From the NCBI GenBank assembly GCA_036186865.1, contig AP025042.1:33421854-33485853 (forward strand): a stretch of 64,000 nt of DNA. The letters are read 5' to 3'. Below are positions 56,886 to 64,000 of the stretch, in pieces. Under the pieces are notes generated by a model. The model was not told the DNA's origin. It did not search any database and worked only from the letters and a program-made list of their open reading frames with translations. Position 1 is the stretch's first letter, and the number at the start of each line of letters is the position of its first letter. This DNA is from Eustoma russellianum (taxonomy: Eukaryota > Streptophyta > Magnoliopsida > Gentianales > Gentianaceae). The position numbers and the translations under genes were made by a program.

Positions 56886-56945
56886 CGCTTTTTCCTTCGC
56901 CGGGGTTTTATCCACAAGGGTGGTTTTACTCGGCAAGGTTTTAAT
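56886..56945 (+). other. Conserved L1 3'-end motif with stem (LINE C)
   Basis: 'ctttttccttc' precedes a stem GCCGGG (56899-56904) with CTCGGC (56929-56934), enclosing an inner CCAC-aagg-GTGG hairpin (56912-56923), then 'aaggttttaatgcggca'. The same layout, with different but matching outer arms, ends LINE B. Confidence 0.75.
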
Positions 56946-57234
56946 GCGGCATATCATATATTGCCTGGATGTTGATAATCAGTTGTTTTTTATTTACTGA
57001 TTCATTTGGATGTAATATGGTTTTCCTCCGCCACAAGTGAGGGATTTATCAAATAAAATATATTTGGTTTAAAAAAAAATATATATATATTTACATGAAG
57101 CAGAATATTATTAATACGCCTCACTTATGGTGTGAGAAAACCATATTACATCAATGTACGCAAAGAATGAAAATATCTTTGTACGCAAATAATGCATGTA
57201 GTGCAGAAAGTATGCGTAACCTTCAGTCATATAC

Positions 57235-57305
57235 GATATGCCGCATTAAAACCTTGTCAAGTAAAACCACCCTTGTGGATAAAACCTTGACGAAGGAAAA
57301 AGCGT
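57235..57305 (-). other. Conserved L1 3'-end motif with stem (LINE B)
   Basis: On the plus strand GTCAAG (57256-57261) pairs with CTTGAC (57286-57291), enclosing CCAC-ccttg-GTGG. The outer arms correspond to GCCGGG/CTCGGC in LINE C, so pairing is kept although the bases differ. Confidence 0.75.
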
Positions 57306-57339
57306 ACATATTTATATGACTAGCCGGTTGATGAGTCGT

Positions 57340-58160
57340 GTAATACAAAGAGATAATGAAATGGATGAATATAGTTTTAAACAATGTAGTCTCCAAATAG
57401 TTGTATGGTTGATCAGCATGTTGATGCAGTGATGCTTGCATCCGTCCTCGCCTCTCCACGGGAGTACCTCGCATATCAAGTAGATTAACTAAGCAATTGT
57501 GATTGTCCATAAGGATAGCTTTGAGGAAAGAGAACCATACCCAAGTTTCCCATAGCCAAATGACTATGAGCAACCTCCAATTATATACGCAGAATGGATG
57601 AGCCCGGAGAGCTAGTAGTGTATTTCTTGATCGTTGCTCAGCAAGCGTGTAAAAAATAAAGACATTATTCTCATGCATGGCAACCAGAATAATGGAGGCA
57701 GTGCAGAAAATCGTTGAGGATGATGAAAAGCGGGAACCACCACCTGTAAATGTTATCGCCAAATTTAATGGATGTATATTCTTTCCAAATCCCCCAAGTA
57801 ACTAAAGCGGGAACCACCACCCGTAAATGTCCCTGCATTGTAGCAGTTGAGGACTGACGCCACCAACAATATAGATAAGCTTGGATAGCCGCTTGACGAG
57901 GCATAGGACCCGAAAACAATGATGACATCTGGATCCACGTTCATTTCACTACTGGGCAATGCAAAAAGATATGGTCTCTAGTATCCAACTGTTGTAAACA
58001 GAAAACACATTGGGGTGGATATATCGCTTGCCATGCTCGAAGATTATTCGTTAGTGGGAGAGAATGACACCATAGTCGCCACAAGAACACCTTCACCCCT
58101 GGGGGGATGTTGGCCACCATATATACTTTGACGACTCAAATATAGGGGTTTGTGAATGTA
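57340..58160 (-). pseudogene. LINE B ORF2 C-terminal remnant (zf-RVT and decayed RNase H)
   Basis: On the minus strand: Q..CVFCLQQL..RDHIFLHCPVVK-like zinc region (about 57930-58010), QAAIQAYLYCWWRQSS, LRVVVPALVTWGIWKEYTSIKFGDN (57770-57860; compare LKIVVPAIILSNVWRQYAQLIYGD in LINE C), then decayed sequence with AILMDNHNCLVNLL (about 57480-57510), like the ESD..M...L region of RNase H. A stretch of about 27 bp ('gcgggaaccaccacc-gtaaatgt') is duplicated 84 bp apart (57728 and 57812). Most of RNase H is deleted. Confidence 0.75.
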
Positions 58161-59009
58161 ATAACTGTTAGTGTATGTGCCCTAGGCCATGATTTGGATA
58201 TTTATGTTATGCATTTATTATTAATAAAAGAGGTTTTATTATCATTATTGTTGGTTAGTATGTTACACAATTTTGATATATGTCCCTGATTCATTATTGT
58301 TATGGAGATAAAATAATTTATAATCAGTATGAGTATTGATTTGATAATCATGAGATGATTATGTGTATGGTGATACGAATCAATCTCATAGATACTTGTT
58401 AGAGAACAGTGTATTGGATAGACCCATCACGAGATTGCTACATGGATTAGCGTCATAAGTAAATCTCATGATAGTCATGTTTTAATCCTTTGACTTGAGA
58501 TTGTCATAGTTTCCAACATAAGGACTATTATATTTTGACATGATCAAACGTTATCCGTAACTGGATAATAATAAAGGTCATGATTGAATGTGATAGAAAT
58601 TATGTAGAGGATATTGAACAATCAAGATAGAATTTGTCCCTCTCTTTTGAGAGAGATATCTTTGGGCCCCTCGATTAGTGAGACTGTGAAATGCATGGCC
58701 GTGCTCAAATGAATTGATAGTGTGATCAATATCATTTGTTTTATCAGTCTACTTAGAGATCGAGTAATCATATGTTTGAACTATATAAGTATGACGCTGA
58801 CCATGACTTATGTTCAAACTAGATATCGTGTGACAAAGGGATTAATGCATGTACTATTATTAGGCTAGTTGGACTTTACTCGTATTAATTGGGTAGTTGT
58901 AATGTCTTGCTAGAGGCCAATTACGATTTGTTGGTTTAATAGAGATTTAATCAACTGCCAATTAATATGGGCCTATCGGGTCACAGACAAGAATGCGTAT
59001 GGCTGAGAT

Positions 59010-59127
59010 TAATAATATTAATAATATTAATATTGGATATTAATTATTATTATTATTATTATCGTTTTTTAATATTAATAATATTAATATTGGATATTAA
59101 TTATTATTATTATTATTATTATTAATA
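59010..59127. repeat. Duplicated ATT-rich segment in solo LTR
   Basis: 'aatattaataatattaatattggatattaa' followed by (TTA)n occurs twice (about 59011-59063 and 59071-59127), separated by 'tcgttttttaat'. Microsatellite expansion plus duplication. Confidence 0.8.
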
Positions 59128-59174
59128 ATTTCGTTTTTTTATGTATATATTTATATCATCGGATAATAACAGAG

Positions 59175-59280
59175 AATCCATATTTGATATGGATTTTGAT
59201 TGGTTTTATCTAATCCTAACAGAATCCGTATCTGGTACGGATTTTGATAGCATTAACAAATCCGATCTGCAATCGGATTT
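59175..59280 (+). repeat. Three tandem co-varying hairpins in solo LTR
   Basis: Hairpins at 59175-59195 (arms AATCCATAT/ATATGGATT), 59223-59243 (AATCCGTA/TACGGATT) and 59258-59280 (AAATCCGAT/ATCGGATTT), each followed by 'ttgat'. Loops are 3-5 nt. The arms differ between units but remain complementary within each. Confidence 0.85.
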
Positions 59281-59629
59281 TGATATCTATATATATGTAT
59301 GGAGCTTGGCGTATCTCATACACCAAGCAATTAGAAAAACGAAAGAACAGAAAACGAAACCCTAAAATCGTTTTTGAGAAAAACGTGTTCTTCAGCCGCG
59401 CCGTTTGAAGAGCTAGCACTCCGGGCGAAAGCGTTCGTGTGGATACCGACAGAGGGTGATCGCATTTTCGCACCTCTTCCATCTGCGGATTTCGAATCTT
59501 CGGAGGTAATTTTTGAGTTTTTTCATCGATTAAACAAACATCATGGATCCTTGGTAGGAAATCAGAGATCAAGTTTTTGTTTTCCGCTGCGCGTTTTGCA
59601 GTGATCTCGGTTGATTTCCTAACAATAAC

Positions 59630-62418
59630 AAATAGGCCGATTTAATAGTATATTGTCCTGCTGAGTATGCTGGCCATTGGAAGATATCCTGACTAGAATC
59701 AACATACTCCTGCATGTAACTATGGATATCACAAATGCGCTTCCAAATCGATGAATCATTAATATGTGCATAAATATCATTCCTACGGCCATATTTGGTT
59801 CGGCTGAATGTTGCCCATAGCGTATTAGACGTGTGGTATTTCCACCATAGTTGGCCATCCTATACCTTTTGAATCAACTCTAAATTTCGTATGCCCAAAC
59901 CTCCATTCGCAATTGGTTGACAAACTTGAGGCCAAGATATCCAATGGTATCTTCCATTCCATAAGAAATATGACATTTTCTTGTTCAAGATGTTTATGAC
60001 ACTTTTAGGCAATCTGGAGCTCTCTATAATGTGTATTGGCAGCGTTGCCAAAACATACCTTATAAGGACAACTCTACCTGCCATTGAAAGTAACTTTGAC
60101 GACCAAGAATTCAGTCGCTTGTCAAAATGCTCTAAGAGAGTTATACAATAGCGTGAACGATTAATACCCTTATGTAAAAAAGAGCCAAGGTACTTAATGG
60201 GTAGAGGCACCAATTGCATACCAAGTTGATGTGCCACTCTAGATCCTACGACTGTGTTCCCTACCACCAATTGACTCTTATGGAAATTTACTAATTGATC
60301 TGAAGCAGACTGATAGATATCCAAAAAATGTCGGAAATTTTGAATGTTAGATGCACTTCCATTTAGAAAGATCAACAAATCATCAGCAAAGGCTAGATGT
60401 GATACATGTGGCACACTGCCCAATTGAAAGCCCTGTAAATTACCCGAACTCATTAGAGCATTAATTCCACGTGATAAACCTTCTGAGGCCAAGATGAACA
60501 ACAATGGTGACAAAGGACCCCCCCGCTTGACCCCTTGTGTGACAGGGAAAAAACCCACCGGCTTACAATTGACGAGCACTGAACATCGAGTAGCCGCTAG
60601 ATTATTCAAGATTATACGCACAAGCTTGTCATCGAACCCAAACTTCAATAAAAGAAGACGAAGATATGTCCAATCCACGCGATCAAAAGCTTTGGCCATA
60701 TCTAGCTTGACTATAACATGACCTCCACGAACTTTTTTATCTAGCATATGAACCATTTCCTGAGCTAACAAAATATGATCTATAATTCCACGACCCTTAA
60801 GAAAACTTGCCTGTTCCAAAGATATAAGGTGCGGGAGAAGTTCCACTAGACGCGTTGCTAAAAGGCGGGTGATAACCTTGGCCAAAAATTTAGTCAAACA
60901 AATAGGACGAAAATCATTAAATGATTGTGGATTCGATACCTTTGGGATGAGTGTGATAAGTGACGCGGCAAGCTGATGAGGTGGCTGCACACCAATAAAG
61001 AATTCTTGAACCGCTTTATGCACATCAGATTTAATGATATTCTAGAATTTTCGATAGAACGAGCCGGGGAATCCATCGGGTCCTACCGCACTGGTTGGAC
61101 TTAGATCCCATACTGCTCTTTGTACTTCCTGGAGATCTGGAATAGACATCAACATGTCATTATCTGCCTGTGCTAGCACAGTGGGAATATACTGAAGCAA
61201 AGATGATGGATCGGATAACTGTTCCATCGAAAATAAGGTGCGATAATAGTTGACGGCTTGATTTTCAATGTCATTGATATGTAGATATTCCACACCACTG
61301 GAATCTACTATTATGCTAATTGTCTGACGACGATGTTTCTCTTTTACTATTTGGTGATAATACCATGTGTTGGCGTTGCCTTCCTTCATCCGTTTTACAT
61401 TAGCTTTTTTGCTTCCAGAATAGTGTAGCTCGATGTTGCTGTTTCAATAATGAAGCCATGCTACGATGATACAACTCACGGGATGTTTCAGTTGGTTGAT
61501 GATCATATTCTTTCTCATAGCGAAGGGTCTCCTTTTCGGCATGCTCAAGAGCATCAAAAATGTTGCCAAAAACATCCTTATTCCATTGTTTTTATTGTTG
61601 CTTGGGTTCCCGAAGTTTGTTATAGAACCCCTTCATACCACCGGTTGTGCTATAAGATTGCCAATGATGGTGACAAACTGTTGAAAATTAGGATGGGTAG
61701 TCCATACATCCAGATACCAAAAAGAAGAAGCTTGACTTGATCTGTCCGCTATACATTGGAGATAGATAGGACAATGGTCTGATGTTGTGCGGCTAAGATG
61801 TTGATAAGAGACAGTTGTAAAGAGATCAAAAAAACTAGGCGTACAAAGGTATCTATCCAGTCTTCTCCAAACACGTCCGAGTCCTCTTCCATCACTCCAA
61901 GTAAATGGCGTACCTTGATAACTAATTGGTTGAAACGAACATGTCGAAACACAATTATTAAAGTCTTGTAATGTTCGAAGAGAAGGAGATGACCGACCTT
62001 TGTGCTCGTCTAATGATAAGAAGGTATTGAAATCCCCCCTAGAATCCAAGGTAAATCAATCGCAGAATGTATCTCCTTAATATCTTCCCAAAGAGGACGA
62101 AGTGTGTAAGCCATAGATAAAAGTACTATAAAAACGAGCTCCGGTGGGTATCCACTGAAATTGTATCGAATGATTTTGAACTCCCAATCGTTCCGCTTCT
62201 GAACTTAGAAATGATGAACTCCAAAATATCCAAATTTTATCATTACAAACTGAAACTGCTTGGGTGAAACCAAACTGCAGACGGTAATGTACCAATGAAG
62301 TCGGTTGCAGTTTAGGTTCAATGAGAACTAAAATATGCAGATGATAGCTATGTAATAGTGATAAAAGTCGCTGTAAAGAAGTGTGGAGACCGCGAACATT
62401 CTAGATCATTATCTTCAT
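59630..62418 (-). pseudogene. LINE B ORF2: endonuclease and RT part (broken)
   Basis: Start ATG 62418: MKIMI then a stop, NVRGLHTSLQRLLSLL, LVLIEPKLQPTS; KIWIFWSSSFL, IQFQWIPTGARFYSTFIYG (62077-62295); GDFNTFLSLDEHKG, TPFTWSDGRGLGRVWRRLDR, TTSDHCPIYLQ (62049 down). Then KEGNANTWYYHQIVKEKH, SAVGPDGFPGSFY and a stop at about 61042. RT (61023-59860): DFRPICLTKFLAK, EQASFLKGRGIIDHILLAQEMVHML, DMAKAFDRVDWTYL and HLAFADDLLIF (FADD 60379-60390). Motif B reads KRGGPLSPLLF where LINE A and C have KQGDPLSPLLF. Then LNSWSSKLLSMAGRVVLI and WISWPQVCQPIANGGLGIRNL. It stops before the LTR insertion. Confidence 0.92.
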
Positions 62419-63722
62419 TGGGTTGATAAACAATCAAAGGAGTTAGAGAGTGTAGCCCTTGATCTTGTGAGTGGCGGTGAAGAGGGCTCTAAATTACGAC
62501 GATGACGACGAAGAAGACGAGTTGGCATTTGAAAAGGCACGTCTGTTTGATTTTCTATGGGCGTTGCTGGCTGCATCACCAAGCGGGCATTGAGATGTAG
62601 AAACAACTGTATGCATTATGTCAGTGAGGATTTCTGATACAATTTCTTTGGCTGTGTTATCTGGGTTCTGAGGGTGTTGTTGTTCATATGGATCCGGTGT
62701 GACTTCACTGTCAGATAAAGAAAATGAGTGGGGAGGATGGGAGATATCTGCAATGAAACTATCATCAACTCCCTGTAATCTATTAAGATCCTGGTCATAT
62801 GAGACCATATGTGTTGTTGTTAAATCTGGTGAAGCAGACAATGTTATCTTCCCCTTGCTATGCGGTGGAATGCAAGTTGTGTGCCTTTTAGGTATCCACC
62901 GTTGTTCCTTAGCAGAATCTTTTGCTTTCTGTGTATGATCTTTAGGCTGTGGCTGAGTTTCTTTATTTTGCTGGAATTCTGTGATTTTGCTTTCTTGATT
63001 CTGTTTACAGTCCGTAGCCTTGTGACCTAATCTGAAGCATTTCGAACAGTATAAAGGCAAATCTTCATATACCACCTGTTGCTGAACCACCCTGTTTAAC
63101 GCATGAATAAATATTCTAGTGGGTAGCTCTTTCGAAACATCAATTTCAACACACAAACGAGCAAATGATGGCCGTAGTGATTCTGCCGTCGCTGTGTCTA
63201 ATTTCATCGGATCGCCCAGCATCTTGCCAATCTGCATTAGCGCAGATTTTTGATGGTAATGTAATGGTAGCTTTGGGAAGGACACCCAAACTGGTATGAT
63301 CGGAACATCTACCGTGGGATCATATGTAGGAGTCCATTTAGTGACTCTCATATATTTCCCTGCTATCATCCAACTTTGACATGCAAAACACCTCAAGTAA
63401 TCTTGTTCCTTTTTAAAATGCAGTATCACATGCATAGAGTCTAGGAGACGACCTATACAGGACCAATAAAACCGATCATGTCCATTGTAGATCGTATTGT
63501 GGCGATCGGGGGCTTGCCATACCAAAAAGTTCCAACCAATGAAAATTAGTATGGCTCCGCTAATAAGGCGATTTCATCATCTGTAAACGATATCATGGGA
63601 CCCCCTTTGTATTTTTGTATTGTTTTCGGTTGGATAATGGTGGAAGTCGACGTGTGGAACAATGAAGAAAATGTTTTTTTGGTCGTCAACCCCGTAGGGT
63701 TTGCAGCAGTATCCGTTTCCAC
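62415..63722 (-). pseudogene. LINE B ORF1 protein (broken)
   Basis: Start ATG 63722 (METDTAA... in frame MVETD), GGPMISFTDDEIALLAEPY then TAA, SLVGTFWYGKPP; after frame changes, LDSMHVILHFKKEQDYLRCF, MRVTKWTPTYDPTVDVPIIP, VWVSFPKLPLHY and RPSFARLCVEIDVSKELP (DUF4283). CCHC knuckle CSKCFRLGHKATDC (about 63009-63050, intact), then EQRWIPKRH and an acidic tail. A shift near 62560 moves to RLLRRHRRNLEPSSPPLTRSRA and the end STQ-TGA at 62415-62417. The TGA overlaps the ORF2 ATG (62416-62418). Confidence 0.9.
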
Positions 63723-63892
63723 CATTGTTAACAGAAAAGGTTGGAACTTTGTAGTAAATAGAGAATAAGAATGCGGAAAAATGAGTGCAAACTGACTGGG
63801 GGTGGAAAGAAACGCAATGTCGGCCGAAGCTGCGGCCTCCAGCCGACCTAATCGCCATTATCGCCGATCATCGCCAGAGCTTCACTATCCTC
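63723..63892 (-). other. LINE B 5' UTR
   Basis: About 170 bp, richer in G and C than the surroundings near its start (GCCGCAGCTTCGGCC region at about 63822-63836). L1 5' UTRs hold the internal promoter; no specific element can be named. It meets the microsatellite at 63893. Confidence 0.6.
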
Positions 63893-63895
63893 TCC

Positions 63896-63926
<31 letters not shown>

Positions 63927-64000
63927 TATACATATATATATACATACACATATATATATATACATATACATATATATATATATATATGTATATCTATATA
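63893..64000. repeat. TA/CA microsatellite, runs out of the window
   Basis: (TA)n with (CA)n and CATATA interruptions from 63893 to the end. It is probably the integration neighbourhood of LINE B. Confidence 0.95.

Larger units (their letters stand above)
55973..57070 (+). other. LINE C 3' UTR
   Basis: About 1.1 kb, far longer than the equivalent region in LINE A or B. It contains three hairpins (55997-56024, 56210-56237, 56483-56510) and the conserved tail motif. A 342-codon open frame covers it (55972-57000) but is Cys/Phe/Ser-rich, has no recognisable domain and starts outside ORF2 context. I treat it as chance. Confidence 0.7.
50761..57080 (+). mobile_element. LINE C, near full-length plant L1
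   Basis: About 6.3 kb: a short 5' UTR (from about 50761), ORF1 (50827-52118), ORF2 (52115-55972), a long 3' UTR of about 1.1 kb with three strong hairpins, the shared tail motif (56886-56945) and a terminal A9 run (57071-57079). Domains are those of plant L1s. ORF1 has one frameshift, ORF2 about five lesions. The 3' end abuts LINE B tail to tail, so a clean target duplication cannot be read. Confidence 0.9.
58166..59624 (+). mobile_element. Copia-type solo LTR inside LINE B
   Basis: 1459 bp, starting 'tgttagtgtatgtgccc' and ending 'gatttcctaaca', flanked by a perfect duplication, ataac (58161-58165 and 59625-59629). No internal region is present. Orientation is inferred from the promoter-like layout and the 5'-leader-like end. 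It contains a duplicated ATT/TTA-rich segment (about 59010-59127) and three tandem hairpins (59175-59280). The phrase 'gagagatatc..gggcccctcg..gtgagactg' is typical of plant copia LTRs as I recall them; the lineage is not assigned. Confidence 0.9.
57081..63892 (-). mobile_element. LINE B, near full-length plant L1, split by a solo LTR
   Basis: Read downward: a 5' UTR from about 63892 (GC-rich first bases 'ggagaggatagtg'), ORF1 (63722-62415), ORF2 (62418 to about 57400), tail motif (about 57305-57235) and the 3' end near 57085. A copia-type solo LTR (58166-59624) interrupts ORF2. The 3' UTR is short and lacks the three hairpins of LINE C. It shares all domains with LINE C but is clearly diverged, so the two are separate insertions. 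Confidence 0.9.

Noticed and set aside
55972..57000. 342-codon open frame after LINE C ORF2
   Set aside because: It covers the 3' UTR, has Cys/Phe/Ser-rich random composition and no domain. The same region has no open frame in LINE A or B, and hairpins and tail motif explain the sequence.
56870..57330. LINE C and LINE B as one twin-primed (inverted) insertion
   Set aside because: Both have nearly complete ORF1 and ORF2 and differ substantially in sequence; twin priming would give one element split into parts.
59141..59604. Overlapping frames of 74-118 codons in the 58-59 kb solo LTR
   Set aside because: They fall on hairpins and LTR leader sequence, on both strands, without known domains.
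1..64000. Host protein genes, tRNA or rRNA genes, endogenous pararetrovirus
   Set aside because: I looked for conserved non-transposon domains, cloverleaf-like A/B box pairs and caulimovirid motifs and found none. Every substantial coding similarity is to LTR or LINE proteins.

Overview
The window reads as pericentromeric or other repeat-rich DNA of a flowering plant, probably a eudicot; I cannot name the species. The reasons are the element types: L1-type LINEs whose ORF1 carries a DUF4283-like domain plus a CCHC knuckle, RTE-type LINEs, Ty1/copia elements including Sirevirus-like ones with about 3 kb LTRs, a Ty3/gypsy chromovirus, a Mutator-type MITE, and tRNA-iMet primer sites. I found no host protein gene, tRNA or rRNA gene. 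Almost every base lies in a transposable element or a tandem repeat, and almost every coding region is broken.

Layout. 1-1328 is the end of a Sirevirus-like LTR (family C). 1663-4964 is an RTE LINE fragment split by a solo LTR (2673-4905, TSD ttacc). 4965-6594 is a decayed AT-rich minisatellite. 6595-28132 is one old L1 LINE (LINE A, minus strand) opened by a gypsy-type LTR (6977-about 9007), an internally deleted chromovirus (11927-20781, TSD cacac), a complete copia element (21106-27048, TSD atagc) and a MULE-type MITE (27900-28083, TSD gttacaagc). Reading through these insertions restores colinear LINE ORF1 and ORF2 domains. 28133-44465 is a second decayed gypsy element. It is opened by a family C solo LTR (29409-43194, TSD cctac), which is itself opened by a young full-length Sirevirus-like copia element (31003-42475, TSD accag). 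A 10-N assembly gap lies in that element's left LTR.

44466-48716 is a second RTE copy, split by another solo LTR of the copia-1 family (44830-47500). 48991-50760 is a further fragment of that LTR family. 50761-57080 is a nearly full-length L1 (LINE C, plus strand). It meets tail to tail a second nearly full-length L1 (LINE B, minus strand, 57081-63892), which is split by a copia-type solo LTR (58166-59624, TSD ataac). The window ends in a TA/CA microsatellite.

The most interesting signals are structural: a 3'-terminal RNA stem in the three L1s whose arms change together; an ATGA stop/start overlap joining ORF1 to ORF2 in all three L1s; three 28-nt hairpins with matching base-pair changes in the LINE C 3' UTR; three palindromes per copia-1 LTR; a run of three co-varying hairpins in the 58-59 kb solo LTR; and dense ATCGAT clusters shared by two unrelated LTR types.
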